64,000 nt of DNA from Coenobita brevimanus (Eukaryota > Arthropoda > Malacostraca > Decapoda > Coenobitidae). Location of the stretch: the NCBI GenBank assembly GCA_032717465.1, contig CM064666.1:5310028-5374027 (forward strand), in the 5' to 3' direction. Within the stretch, counting starts at the first letter, position 1. Every line of letters starts with the position of its first letter. Under the pieces are notes generated by a model that was given only the letters and a program-made list of their open reading frames with translations, had not been told where the DNA came from and made no database searches. Both the position numbers and the translations under genes were made by a program. Below, piece by piece: positions 11,277-23,781 of the stretch.

Positions 11277-12990
11277 AACGTGGAGAGGAACACTTGCGTA
11301 ACCGGTACGCGATTTTAAATAGAGAGGTAAAGAGGGAGATACGAAAAGCAAAGAGAAGTTATGATTTTAAGGTTGCTAATGGATCGAAAGAAAATCCTAA
11401 GGGTTTTTATCAAATGTACCGTACGAAAAATAAAGATAAGAAAGGACCACTCAGAACAGAATCAGGTGACATTACCAGTGAAGATAAAAAAGTGTGCTCC
11501 ATCCTAAATAATTATTTCATATCAGTATTCAGCAAGGAAAATCTAGACCAGGTTCCTCAAGCAGCAAATATTTACGATGAGAATATGGAAAATATTCTTA
11601 GTAAAATAACCATTAGTAGGAAGGACGTATTGAAAGAAATTAATAAATTGTTAAAACCTCAAAAATCGCCAGGTCCGGAAGAAATATATGCAAAAATTAT
11701 AAAAGAAACCAAAGAAGAATTATGGCAGCCACTTTAACGTTATTGAATGACTCATTAAGTTCAGGAGAAGTTCCAGAGGCGTGGAAGACCGCAAACGTAG
11801 TGCCCATCTTTAAAAAGGGTGATAAATCAGCTGCGTCGAATTATCGTCCAATAAGTCTAACGTCAATAGTAGGAAAAATGTTAGTCAATTTTGGCAAATA
11901 AGATTAGAGAACACTTAGAAAAATTTAATCTTATAATCGAAAGTCAGCACGGATTCAGGCAAAGCCGATCCTGCCTCACAAACTTGTCATTCTACTCGGA
12001 GGTCTATGAGGCAGTAGATAGCGATAAAGCTTACGATGTTATTTATCTGGACTTTAGTAAAACTTTTGATAAGGTCCCACACGAAAGGTTAGTTAGAAAC
12101 GTTCGAGCACACGGTATAGACGGGGATATCTTAAAATGGATAGAATCCTGGCTGAAAGGACAAAAGCAGAGAGTATTAATAAATGGAACTAAGTCGGACT
12201 GGGGATTAGTAACTAGTGGTGTACCACAGGGTTCAGTACTCGTCCCTTATTATTTATTATATATATAAATGATCTAGACTTAGGAGTCATTAGCAGCATC
12301 AGCAAATTTGCCAACGATACGAAAATAGGGCGTATCATGAACTCGACTGACGATTGCCGTAAATTACAAAAGGACCTCGATACATTTTCCAAATGATTCA
12401 AAACTTGGCAAATGGATTTTAACGTTGAAAAATGTAAAGTACTTAACTAGGAGTTATGGTTAGTAACGACCTGAAACCAAGACAGCAGTGTATTAATGCG
12501 AGAAATAAAGCAAATAGGGTCCTAGGATTTATTTCGAGAAGCGTGAGCAACAGGTCATCAAAAGGAATTCTACAACTTTAACTAGCATTAGTAAGGCCAC
12601 ACTTAGACTACGCAGTACAATTCTGGTGTCCTTACTATAGAATGGGTAGTAACTCGTTAGAAAATGTACAGAGAAGAATGACAAAAATGATACATGATGT
12701 TCGCAACCTGTCATATGAAGACAGACTGAAAAGACTAAGTCTGCACTCGCTAGAGAGGCGTAGGGTAAGGGGAGACTTAATTGAGGTGTTTAAGTGGATG
12801 AAGGGTATAAATAAGGAAGATATTAGCAAGGTACTTAAAGTGAGAATGCAGGATAGAACTAGAAGTAATGGTTTCAAACTAGGAAAATTCCCTTTCAATA
12901 AGGAAATAGGTAGAAGTTGGTTTGGTATTAGAGTAGTAGACGAATGGAATAAGCTACCTAGTAAAGTAGTTGCTGCCTCTTCCATTTAGA
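11213..12990 (+). pseudogene. CR1 ORF2, reverse transcriptase and C-terminal region
   Basis: Frames in succession give KIKRGEEHLRNRYAILNREV (11268), KAKRSYDFKVA, LNNYFISVFSKEN, LLKPQKSPGPEEIYAKIIKE (11650), AWKTANVVPIFKKGDKSA (about 11780), NYRPISLTSIVGK, SQHGFRQSRSCLTNL (11940), IYLDFSKTFDKVPH (motif A), VTSGVPQGSVL (motif B, about 12210) and SKFANDTKIGR (motif C, about 12303). In motif C the first catalytic Asp of FADD is Asn. The tail has ALVRPHLDYAVQFW and LENVQRRMTKMI (12642-12989), the standard CR1 C-terminus. At least four frame breaks are present. Confidence 0.85.
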
Positions 12991-13346
12991 GTTTCAAGCA
13001 TAGGCTCGATAAGCATATGACAAATAAGGGGTGGGTATAGAAAAAAAAAAATCTTATAATCAATACTAATTCATACTTTTTCCTTTTCAGGTTACACAAC
13101 CATAGTCCCTACTCTCCTTTCACACTTTCCTATAAAATGTCCACGCCAGTTTTTCTATACTTCGTGGTGTTCTTTCTGACTTTTTTCCTGCCGGCTTCCG
13201 CTGGAGGGTCTGGAGGGCGGGGGAGAGCCTTCTTCTTTGCTGTCCTTATCTCATTCTAGTAGTTCAGTTACTCTTCTAGGAGCTGCCTAGCATGGGCAAA
13301 CCGGCCTACTGCAGTTATCCTCTCTTTCTATGTTCTTATGTTCTTA

Positions 13347-13518
13347 TGTACATACACATCCAAAGCCACTCCAACACTACAATTACACGTACAAGCACTT
13401 CTCACCCTACATACAACCTTTACCAGACAGCCTAACCCACTTGGTAGAGATACATTGGCTGTATCGTCCCGATTTCGGTCGGGATAGGCCGGTTCAATGG
13501 ATGCTCAAAAGACTGATG
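13347..13518. other. Spacer between CR1 and the AT microsatellite
   Basis: A 172-bp non-coding stretch with a short self-complementary piece (CCCGATTTCGGTCGGG, near 13469). Nothing else recognised. Confidence 0.5.
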
Positions 13519-13633
<115 letters not shown>

Positions 13634-13940
13634 ACACACACATACACATGGAATCATGGAATGTCTGTGTCTTATTGTCTCTCTGTCTATCCTCGATGGC
13701 AATAGAGGGGAATGCATATAGAACTCTATATGTAGACTGTAGCACCAGTCGAGCAGGGCAGTACTCCCGAGGTGGATGGAAAGCTGATGACGGGGAGTGC
13801 TGGAGCTCCCGTTTCATCAGCCCTCAGGACTAGTTCCTGACCATCCCCCTTTGCTGAACTTTTTCAGTGTCTCAGTTACACAGAGAGTAGGCCAGCATGC
13901 TCTCCAGTACAAATTTCTCTAACTATCTACACCAAACTAC

Positions 13941-15638
13941 ATGCACAGTACACACTACACTTCCTATTCAAAATTCAACAAAAATGGCGTTTCTTCACCA
14001 AGCCTCGGAGTCCCCAGGGGGGGGCCCATAAATCCCCCCACCATCCGCCCCTCTCCCGGTGACGACTCGAGGTGCCTGGAACCACTGTCTGACTCTCTTC
14101 TTCTTTATTTATGCAACATTCGCGGCCTTTCCTCTAACTTTCACTCTGTTGAGCAGCACCTCTCCTCCTCTAAACCTCACCTTCTTTTTCTATCGGAGAC
14201 TCAGCTGTCTCAGGCAACTGACAGCAAACCTTTTTCTGTATCCTACTACTTTCTCTATACTCATTTCAAAGCCAAAGGTGGCTGTTGTGTATATATACAC
14301 AACGACTTCTCTTGCTCTCGTGTTCCTGAACTCGATTCTTCTAAATTCTCTACACTCTGGTTTCGGCTTTCCTGTCATTCTCTGACTAAATATATCTGTG
14401 CTGTTTACTTATCCCCTAATTCTACTGACTATCAAAAATTCTTCGACTGTCTTACTTCTGCGATGGAACACATTCTATCCATTTCTCCTTTCTCTGAAAT
14501 CTCCATTCTAGATTTCCATGTTCACCACCACCTTTGGCTCTCCTCTCCTTTCACGGATCTACCTGGTGAATAAGTCTACATCTTTTCTATCCTTAATGAC
14601 CTAGAGCAGCTTGTACAGCACCCTACCCGTATCCCTGACCGCCTTGGAGAGAGCTCCAACATACTTAACCACTTCCTCACAACTAATCCTTCTGCTTACT
14701 CTGTTAATCTTTTCTCTCTGTTGAGCTCCTCCGATCACAAACTTATCACCTTAACCTGTCCTATCACTCCGGTACGGCCTGTGGACCCTCCAGGGAAACG
14801 TCGTTTGTGGCATTTTGGAGCCGTGGAGTGGGAGGCCCTCAGGCAGTACTTCTTTGATTTTCCCTGGAATGATTATTGTTTCCATGGCCGGGTGCCATCT
14901 GAATGTCCCTTGCGCATTACGGAGGTTATTCTCTCGGGCATGGAAGCATACATTCCTTTCTCATATCCTTTGACTAATGCAAGAAAGCCTTGGTTTAATC
15001 ACGCTTGTTCTAATGCTGTCCGCAACAAGGAGAGGGCCTACAAAAGGTACTGGAGCCAACCCACCCCTGAATCACATCATCTTTACGTTTCTGCACGGAA
15101 TCGTGCTAAGTCTGTTCTTCGCTCTACTAAAAATAATTTCATCCATACTAAATGCTCTCAACTCTCCAACTCGAATTCTTCCCGCTCCTTCTGGCCCCTT
15201 GCCAAAAATCTTTCTAACAACTTTACCTCATCATCCTTCCCTCCTCTTTTCTACTCTGATGGTTCTGTAGCTATTTCTTCTACTGATAAAGCAGATCTCT
15301 TCACACAGACTTTCTCCTCCAATTCCACCTTAGACGATTCCGGTGCTGTTCCTCCATCACTTCCCCCCTCTGACTTCCTCATGGGTGACATTAAAATTTC
15401 TTCAGTTGATGTATTTTCTGCCATCACTGGCCTCAGTACTAACAAGGCATATGGGCCTGATGGGGTCCCTCCTGTTGTTCTCAAGAACTGTGCTTCTGTG
15501 CTTACACCCTGCCTAGGCAAACTCTTTCGCCTTTGTCTGTCAACTTGTACCTTTCCTTCTTGCTGGAAGTTTGCTCTCATTCAGCCAGTCCCAAAGAAGG
15601 GTGACCACTCCCATTCCTTTGTCATATCCTTTGACTAA
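13941..15638 (+). pseudogene. Jockey-2 endonuclease and linker
   Basis: After a Pro-rich leader the frame gives LLLYLCNIRGLSSNFHSVEQ (14090), HLLFLSETQLSQ (Glu block), HFKAKGGCCVYIHND, ICAVYLSPNSTDYQ and ISILDFHVHHHLW (the GDFN block has become LDFH, about 14510), then a stop at about 14571. It resumes with [11 protein letters not shown] and [15 protein letters not shown] (SDH block, 14721). The linker from [13 protein letters not shown] runs to [18 protein letters not shown]. The change in the metal-binding block and the stop argue against activity. Confidence 0.82.
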
Positions 15639-16272
15639 TGCAAGAAAGCCTTGGTTTAATCACGCTTGTTCTAATGCTGTCCACAACAAGGAGAGGGCCT
15701 ACAAAAGGTACTGGAGCCAACCCACCCCTGAATCACATCATCTTTACGTTTCTGCACGGAATCGTGCTAAGTCTGTTCTTCGCTCTACTAAAAATAATTT
15801 CATCCATACTAAATGCTCTCAACTCTCCAACTCGAATTCTTCCCGCTCCTTCTGGCCCCTTGCCAAAAATCTTTCTAACAACTTTACCTCATCATCCTTC
15901 CCTCCTCTTTTCTACTCTGATGGTTCTGTAGCTATTTCTTCTACTGATAAAGCAGATCTCTTCACACAGACTTTCTCCTCCAATTCCACCTTAGATGATT
16001 CCGGTGCTGTTCCTCCATCACTTCCCCCCTCTGACTTCCTCATGGGTGACATTAAAATTTCTTCAGTTGATGTATTTTCTGCCATCACTGGCCTCAGTAC
16101 TAACAAGGCATATGGGCCTGATGGGGTCCCTCCTGTTGTTCTCAAGAACTGTGCTTCTGTGCTTACACTGTGCCTAGGCAAACTCTTTCGCCTTTGTCTG
16201 TCAACTTGTACCTTTCCTTCTTGCTGGAAGTTTGCTCTCATTCAGCCAGTCCCAAAGAAGGGTGACCACCCC
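14951..16272. repeat. 661-bp tandem duplication inside Jockey-2
   Basis: Copy one is 14951-15611 and copy two 15612-16272, differing at only about five positions by eye. The junction lies at a shared CATTCCTTT. Since 661 is 1 modulo 3, the reading frame switches between copies. It covers the linker from the [13 protein letters not shown] block to the PVPKKGDH block just before the RT core. Confidence 0.93.
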
Positions 16273-17589
16273 CAACCCTCCAACTATCGTCCAATTGCTT
16301 TAACGTCCTGTATTTCAAAAGTTTTCGAGTCAATTCTCAATAGAAAAATTTTAAGGCATCTTTCCTATCACAACCTTCTTTCCTATCGTCAATACGGGTC
16401 CCGTCAGGGACGCTCCACAGGCGATCTTCTCACCTACCTTTCAGACTCCTGGTCATCCTCCTTTTGGGACTTTGGCGAAAGCTTTGCCATTGCACTTGAC
16501 ATCTCAAAGGCTTTCGATCGAGTCTGGCATAAATATTTAATTTCCAAACTGCCCTCCTACGGTTTCTATCCTTCTATCTGTGCCTTCATCGCTAGCTTCC
16601 TTTCTGGTCGTTCTATAGCCGCTGTTGTAGACGGCCATCGTTCTTCTCCTAGATTTATCTACAGTGGTGTTCCTCAGGGCTCTGTCCTATCACCAACTCT
16701 CTTCCTTTTATTCATCAATGATCTTCTAAGCTGTACATCTAACCCTATCCACTCATACACTGATGACTCCATCCTTCACCTTTCCATTTGGTTCCCGCAA
16801 TGCCCATCTCAACAGTTACTTCAACAAACAAGTGATGAGGCTATGGCACACCTAATGTCTGACTTGGCTCGTATCTCTGACTGGGGTAAAAATAATATGG
16901 TTGTTTTTAATGCATCTAAGACTCGGTTCTTACACCTATCAACCCGACAAAATCTTCCACAGGTATACCCACTAATGTTTAATAATATTCAGCTTAATCC
17001 TGCATCATCCTTGAACATGCTTGGGGTTTCATTTACTCGGGACTTATCTTGGAAAAATCATATTACATCTCTTGTAAAATCTGCTTCCAAGAGATTGGGT
17101 GTGCTAAGCCGACTCCGCTCTTTCTTTACCCCTGCACAATTGTTGACTCTATACAGGGGTTTTATCCGCCCCTGTGTGGAGTACAACTCTCATGTGTGGG
17201 GAGGCTCCCCACATACAGCTCTTCTCAATAGGATGGAGTCAAAGGCTTTTCGTCTCATTAACTCTCCTCCTCTTACTGACTCCCTTCAACCTCTGTCTCT
17301 TCGCCGCACTGTTGCATCTTTATCTTTTTTCTATCGCTACTTTAATGGTCACTGCTCCTCTGAACGTCTGCTTGCATTCCTCCACCTCTACGACGGGCGC
17401 GTAGCACCCGTCTGGCAGCAAACTCTCATCCCTTTTCTGTTCAACTCTCTAATGCAAGAGTTAACCGTTACTCCCAGTCTTTCATTTATGCAACAGGTCA
17501 GCTCTGGAACTGTCTCCCTCTGTCCGTATTTCCTGCTGCCTATGATGTCCAGTCTTTCAAACGCAGTGTGTCCAGGCATCTCAAAATGA
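15612..17589 (+). pseudogene. Jockey-2 reverse transcriptase (second copy of linker through C-terminus)
   Basis: A 672-codon open frame (15571-17589) covers the duplicated linker and a complete [36 protein letters not shown] (16277), QYGSRQGRSTGDLL, IALDISKAFDRVWHK (motif A, about 16490), SGVPQGSVLSPTLFLLFIND (motif B, about 16664), HSYTDDSILHLS (motif C, about 16752; both Asp kept) and LNMLGVSFTRDLSW. The C-terminus has RPCVEYNSHVWGG. After about 17370 the frame is wrong: an extra TTCCTCCA relative to the copy at 2240-2260 shifts it, so the last ~65 residues are out of frame. Confidence 0.88.
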
Positions 17590-17709
17590 TCGGATCTTGA
17601 ATTTGGCTCTTTATTGTATTTTGTTTTTCTCTTGGAGGGAACTGTTACTGCGGGCTCATGGCCTTTGGTTCCTTCTTCCTCGCATAAAAAAAAAAATATA
17701 TATAAAAAC

Positions 17710-18685
17710 AGCTCTCAAAGGCTTCACTTTTTACGGCACCAAATGTCATAAAATGACTAAATGTCATAAAAGACTTTGTGGTTCCTTTGTGGTTGAGTTA
17801 TATATATATTAGACTTATGGACGAGCGGTTTTTATATCTTGGAGTAGCTTCCCATTTGTCATGTAGTGACAGGAGAGGTAAAGAATAGTATGGGACTATT
17901 TTTATTTGTCTTGGAAATATTAACAAGTCTCTCACACGGAGCGGAGTATAAAGTCCAGTCCCGCTAGCTATCTCTCTGTCTCTCTCTCTCTGTCTCTCTC
18001 TCTCTAGTTGCCAAGCCCTTCCCCTGCGACCAGCCTCTTGTATCGCTTGTCTCCTTCTGAGCTCTCTTTCCTAATTTCTGGTGTAGCAGGGGTGTGTCAC
18101 GTGTGTTCCTTGTGAGTGGAAAGTTCTAGCAGCCTGTGTGTGAGTATGTGTGTATGTGTGTGTATGGTCACTAGGCGCTGTCGTGTGCCTATCAAGCACT
18201 CCTTGAGTTAAGAGTGTGTAAGCATGTTTAGCATTGCTCGATTCTTGCAGACACAATACCTTCTCATCATCTGACTCCCTGCTTCTATCTGTCTCTCTAT
18301 CTATCTATCTATCTATCTATTATGATTTGTAATTATAATATGGAGTCCTAACATCCATTGCAGTTGCTTAAGTGGTGCCCCTGATGGCCAAGATTAGACT
18401 AATTAGAAATAATCAAGTCAAAATGGTGAAACATTATATTTCTACAACCATTTTATTACTGGCTACTGCGTGTTGGTTTGGAGGACGGATTGGTGTGAGT
18501 GAGTGTGTCCTGTAGTAGGAAAATAGGTCCATGGTAGGAATATGTACAAGAGGACTACGTCCCTGGGGAAATGGGCCCAAGGAGGGACCTAGGTTTAATG
18601 GATAACACGGGACTTCGGTGGCCTTGTCCCACAGCGGGTGGCCATCCAAGGTCCCAGGAAATGCCAGTATGCATATACCGTGCTA
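17710..18685. other. Unassigned non-coding region with short microsatellites
   Basis: Holds a small duplication (AAATGTCATAAAA, twice around 17743-17771), a TCTC/TGTC tract (17969-18005) and a (TCTA)n tract (18294-18320). No coding or structured element recognised. Confidence 0.5.
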
Positions 18686-18719
<34 letters not shown>

Positions 18720-18782
18720 GCATTAGCATTAGTATTAGTATTAATATTAGTATTAATATTATCATTATTATTATCATTAATT
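18686..18782. repeat. (ATT)n / (ATTAGC)n trinucleotide tract
   Basis: Imperfect ATT-rich repeat with ATTAGT and ATTAGC variants. Confidence 0.9.
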
Positions 18783-18993
18783 GGTAGGTGGGGGCGCTCA
18801 CCATCCACTCAATCTAATTAGTGCTGCTTTGGGTGTCTGCCCTCCGCCCTTTCCTCTCCTCCTTCCTTCCTCTTCTGTCGTTCTTTCCTTTATTCGTTCC
18901 TCTTCCTTCTGCCTACGGGTGACTTTACACTCACCCTTCTGTCTTTCTTTCCTTTATTCTTTGCGCTTCCTTCTGCCTATGGGTAACTCTTCA

Positions 18994-19070
18994 ATGAGTG
19001 ACAAGCCAAGTGGTTTCCTGTACCAAAGGAAGCCATTTACTACACTGGATGGTAACCATATAACCAAATT
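18994..19070 (-). repeat. Dispersed ~74-bp hairpin repeat, copy C
   Basis: On the minus strand it reads TTTGGTTATATGGTTACCA...TTTCCT...GGAAACC...GGCTTGTCACTC. This matches copies at 21957-22030, 28941-29014 and 37281-37354. The middle holds a self-complementary pair (GGTTTCC / GGAAGCC) able to form a short hairpin. No coding capacity; class unknown. Confidence 0.75.
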
Positions 19071-19327
19071 ATGGCGTCTGGTGTTTTGGTGGGCACTTAA
19101 AGCGCTCCAATCGGACTGTGTAGGTTTATATTCAATGGAAGGCTGGGGTTTATTGTTCACGCAATCCTACTCAGGGATGAGTGAAACTGATCAGTCTCAT
19201 CTTAAATATCAGGACCAACTTACCTAGCACCGGGCTTCTGCGTTCCTCAATGAGCAACCTAGGATTGGATGATTGATGGATGGATGATTGTCATTATTAT
19301 CATCGTCCGCTTTTACAAGACCAAATG

Positions 19328-19340
19328 ACAATGTTTTTGG

Positions 19341-19394
<54 letters not shown>
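19328..19394. repeat. (TG)n microsatellite
   Basis: About 27 uninterrupted GT dinucleotides (roughly 19341-19394), preceded by a TTTTGG-rich lead-in. Confidence 0.97.
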
Positions 19395-19395
<1 letters not shown>

Positions 19396-19397
19396 CC

Positions 19398-19605
19398 CGT
19401 TATATCTCATGAACGGCTTGAGCTATCAACATGAAACCTTCATGTGTAACAAGTTATGGCCAAAATCTTAAACGAGTTAGAAAATGGGTAATCGGTTAAG
19501 TTCACCAAACTGGCTGCCAAAAGTCAATTAGTTTTTATCTATCACCATTATATCTCATGAACGGTTTGAGCTATCTACATGGAACCATCAGGGTATCAAG
19601 ATATG
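19398..19605 (+). repeat. Imperfect direct repeat, ~149-bp period
   Basis: TATATCTCATGAACGGCTTG (19400) with GAGCTATCAACATG recurs as TATATCTCATGAACGGTTTG (19549) with GAGCTATCTACATG, both followed by a TATGGCC block. This style of short non-coding dispersed repeat is common in arthropod genomes; family not identified. Confidence 0.7.
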
Positions 19606-19679
19606 GCCTAAATCTTGGACACCGGCCAGCAGCATATTCTGGCGGGCGATTAGCATTCGGCTCCCGAAAGCTTTTCTTT

Positions 19680-19778
19680 CATTATTATCACTATCGTAAG
19701 CATCATCATCATAATCTTCGTTATCACCACGACCACCATCATTATCATCATCATTATCATCATCATTATCATTATCCC
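19680..19778. repeat. (CAT/ATC)n imperfect trinucleotide repeat
   Basis: ATCATC and ATTATC units with ACC interruptions. Confidence 0.85.
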
Positions 19779-19920
19779 GACCTCTTTTTGCCACCCAAAA
19801 ATGGGTTGAGGCTGGATGCAGAAAGCATTAAACGAGTAAACCATGACAGAGAGAACCAATCAACAACATGCCTAGTGAAACAGGCCACACGTTTTACATT
19901 CACCATTCAAGTCTCTCATT

Positions 19921-19953
19921 ACTGACTACTACTACTACTACTACTACTACAAT

Positions 19954-19986
<33 letters not shown>

Positions 19987-20027
19987 AATTACTACTACTA
20001 CTACTACTACTACTATTACTACTACTA

Positions 20028-20121
<94 letters not shown>
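19921..20121. repeat. Compound microsatellite (ACT)n-(CTG)n-(CA)n
   Basis: An ACT block 19921-20043 with AAT interruptions, then CTG to about 20063, then CA to 20121. Poly-Thr, poly-Val and poly-Ser ORFs over it are artefacts. Confidence 0.97.
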
Positions 20122-20122
<1 letters not shown>

Positions 20123-20261
20123 TTTGTTAGATTATCGATTTTATTAAAGAAACACACATACAGGACGGTTGTTATGTTGAATCCCCCTGAATCCCCCTGT
20201 CTTGTGTGCTGCGGTGACGGCTCAGTCTGCTGGTGTGGAAAGCACAGACATTATTGGCTAC

Positions 20262-20312
20262 CTCTTAGTAGTAGAAGCAGTAATAATTGTAGTAGTAGTA
20301 GTAATAATAGTG

Positions 20313-20356
<44 letters not shown>

Positions 20357-20404
20357 TGTTGTTGTTGTTGTTGTAGCAGAAATGACTGTAGTAGTAGTAG
20401 TTGC
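20262..20404. repeat. (TAG)n-(TTG)n trinucleotide repeat
   Basis: GTA/TAG units with AAT interruptions, a GTT block at about 20353-20373, then GTA again. Confidence 0.95.
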
Positions 20405-21079
<675 letters not shown>

Positions 21080-21610
21080 CGATGTCAGAGGGTATCCTTA
21101 GTTTTCATATTGTTTTATGTGTGCTTTAGTTTATCACAAATAATACTTCATTAACGTCATAAAGTATCCTTTCTTCTCATATTTCTTTTCTTTCATAATG
21201 TTATGAGATATAAATACTTTACGTAACATCAGAGAATATTTAGTATTTCATCCTTTTAAAATTCTGTCCTGTGCTTCATATCATCACATAAAAATATATC
21301 ATGTAACGATGAGGAGTATCCTTCCTTCCTTACAGTCTTTTGATGAGTGTTTCCTACTTCTGTTACATATAAATATTCCATGCATTGTCAGAGCATCCTT
21401 CCTTCTCATATTCCTACCTGTGTACTTCATATTGCTATCAAATAAATATTCCATGCATCGTCAGGGTAACCTTCCTTCTCATATCCTTTTGTCCTGTGCT
21501 TCATACTATCATCACATATACATAGTTCTTATAACGTCAGACAATATCCTTCCTTCTCAGTCATTTGTCGTGTGCATCATACTGCCATCGCATATATTTC
21601 GCATAACACT
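21080..21610 (+). repeat. Degenerate satellite-like tandem array, ~76-bp unit
   Basis: The anchor GTCAG-N(3-6)-ATCCTTCCTTCTCAT recurs at about 21083, 21156, 21228, 21308, 21388, 21460 and 21537, spaced 72-80 bp. Each is followed by GTGCTTCATA and ACATATAAATATTCCATG-like blocks. About seven divergent units. The family is not known to me. Confidence 0.75.
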
Positions 21611-21956
21611 TTCCATCGCCACAGCTGGAGGGGAAGTGTGTGTGTGCAAACTTTTGATAATGAGAGTGCAATTTCATGATAGGTTTTCTACGCAGGAGTT
21701 CACATGAATTAACCCGTTCATTACAGTGACGATTTTGTTTATCCATCCATGATCCAATCCCGTTTTGATCCATCAAGAGGTTCGAATCTCAGGACTAGGC
21801 TACTGAGTCTAGATATTTAAGGCGAGAGTGACCAGCCACACTAGCCCTTGAGTGGCATTATGGGAGCAATAGACCCAAACTCCCTTCCCTCAGATGAAAA
21901 CCCTTACAGGTTTAATCCGATTGTAGCGCCTGAACCCACTGAATCACCATATGCCA

Positions 21957-22030
21957 TTTGGTTATATGGTTACCACCCAACGTAGTAAATTGTTGCCTGG
22001 CTTACAAGAAACAGTTTGGCTTGTCATTCA
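21957..22030 (+). repeat. Dispersed ~74-bp hairpin repeat, copy A
   Basis: TTTGGTTATATGGTTACCAC...CTGGCTTACAAGAAACAG...GGCTTGTCATTCAG. Same family as 18994-19070 (-), 28941-29014 (+) and 37281-37354 (-). Confidence 0.75.
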
Positions 22031-22497
22031 GTCTATGATCACCTGAAGACAGCACTGCATCTAGTGAGTGGATGATAATCGTCCCCACCTGCTGCATTAT
22101 TCACTCTTACAAGGAGAGTATGTTTTCATCCCTAGTTGCTTGTTTGTTTGATTGTTTGTTAGCAGGATTTATCAAAAACTGATAGAGAGATTTGGACCAA
22201 ATTTGGTGAGTAGATAGCCCATGTCCCAGGGAACAATCGATTAACTTTTGGGACCGATCCAGATCGTATTATAGATTCTGGATCCGGAAAACACTTTTGT
22301 GAAACCCTAATCAATGATGAAACACCCTAACTCATTATGGACAGAGGTCTGGAAATTACGTTGCCCTTGTCGGAGAGATGGACTCCACTGAGTACCCCTC
22401 TTGCATTTTGCTATGTGGAAACCTTTGTGGAGACAGGAAAGACCTTCATGAGTCATCTTCGCTGAAAAAGGTTTCGTCAAAGTAGAAAGAAATCATC
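22031..22497. other. Non-coding region, probably decayed repeat
   Basis: Contains GTTTGTTTGATTGTTTGTTAG (22140-22160 region) followed by a block around GGACCAAATTTGGTGAG and GGGAACAATCGATTAACTTT. Similar wording is common in dispersed invertebrate repeats, but I cannot assign it. No coding. Confidence 0.4.
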
Positions 22498-22735
22498 AAG
22501 CGGTGTCTGAATCAGTAGAGAGATGGTCTGATGTCCCAGTGGACACGTGTTCGAATCCTGGCTGGGGCAGGGAACAGTTTACGGGTTTGGATTTCGCTAA
22601 ATACACACGTTACTGATCTACCTTTTGACCCGCTGACATGTAAAAACACCCTCGTTAATATAAATACACCAGTCCAGTTGAGACAGTCTTAGCACGGATT
22701 CAATATGGACGGTGGATGTTAGCGCCAAAGTGGTA
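22498..22735 (+). mobile_element. tRNA-derived SINE, copy 1
   Basis: A tRNA-like head with a box B GTTCGAATCC (22549-22558) inside TCGAATCCTGGCTGGGGCAG. It is followed by a body ending TTCAATATGGACGGTGG and GTTAGCGCC. The whole unit aligns with 36345-36655, which has the perfect box B GGTTCGAATCC. The head resembles a Leu/Ser-type tRNA (class inferred). The 3' part is amplified as the tandem array that follows. Confidence 0.8.
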
Positions 22736-23079
22736 GTATGTGGAGGTGTATAGTACATGGGACGACTGCTAGGCCTCGAGGAATGGGCCGTTTAACCTGC
22801 TCTCAGTCACACACACACACACACACATACACAGTAAGATATAGCCAAAGTGGTAGTATGTGGAGGTGTATAGTACATGGGACGACTGCTAGGCCTCGAG
22901 GAATGGGCCGTTTAACCTGCTCTCAGTCACACACACACACACACACATACACAGTAAGATATAGCCAAAGTGGTAGTATGTGGAGGTGTATAGTACATGG
23001 GACGACTGCTAGGCCTCGAGGAATGGGCCGTTTAACCTGCTCTCAGTCACACACACACACACATACACAGTAAGATATA
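22724..23079 (+). repeat. Three-copy 120-bp tandem array derived from the SINE tail plus (CA)n
   Basis: Units 22724-22843, 22844-22963 and 22964-23079. Each has GCCAAAGTGGTAGTATGTGG, GGACGACTGCTAGGCC, ATGGGCCGTTTAACC, a CA run and ACAGTAAGATATA. Units one and two are identical; the third has a shorter CA run. The unit begins inside the SINE body. The 111-codon ORF across it is an artefact. Confidence 0.95.
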
Positions 23080-23710
23080 ATCAAGTGCATATGAGTTACT
23101 GTGAACGTAAACTCTGACCCACCTGGTGGCAGTCCCTTAGGCTTACTGAAGGTTCTGTAGAGCAAGACCAGAAGCACCAACACTAACACCACCTCCACCA
23201 GCATCGTCCTTGATTACACTACCCTGAAAATTAGATAACTGTGAGGATGATGATGACGATGATGATGACAGTAGTAGTAGTAGTAGTAGTAGTAGTACAG
23301 CCTAAAACATTCTTCCCAGTTGTCTTGACATTTGGTCACTAGCTCTCAAAATCAAATTACTTTATTTTAACGTGAACTCTAATCCTTGTACCACTTTTTT
23401 TTTTTTTAGTTGAATCAGCGCTGTTAAGTAGACTTTACCTACTGCCGACATTACACCTTTCCCTGTGTCCATGGCCATTGACTATGTATTCTCAAAATCG
23501 AAACTTTCTATCTTTATGTTAACCTGTACTTTTCCACAAAATTTATTTTGAATCAGATAAAAAGTGTTTACATTGAGCCTCCCATGGTGCCTTGGCCTTT
23601 GACATTTTGTTCTAGAAAACAATAAGCTCAATATTGGCTGATGCTGAACACTTACCAAATTGGTTAAATCAGAGTAGATCTTTCTGAATTATTTTATTAA
23701 CAAGCTGGGT

Positions 23711-23713
<3 letters not shown>
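23080..23713. other. Non-coding region with (GAT)n-(GTA)n tract
   Basis: A short GATGAT/AGTAGT tract at 23250-23297 and a T-run at 23398-23408. Nothing else recognised. Confidence 0.5.

Positions 23714-23776
<63 letters not shown>
23714..23776. repeat. (AC)n microsatellite
   Basis: About 30 CA dinucleotides. Confidence 0.97.

Positions 23777-23781
<5 letters not shown>

Noticed and set aside
21757..21800. Box B-like GGTTCGAATCTC suggesting a tRNA gene
   Set aside because: No matching box A or closing acceptor stem upstream; at best a degraded SINE head.
22738..23073. 111-codon ORF with three perfect 40-residue repeats
   Set aside because: Follows from the 120-bp tandem array (a multiple of three) made of SINE tail; no sign of selection.
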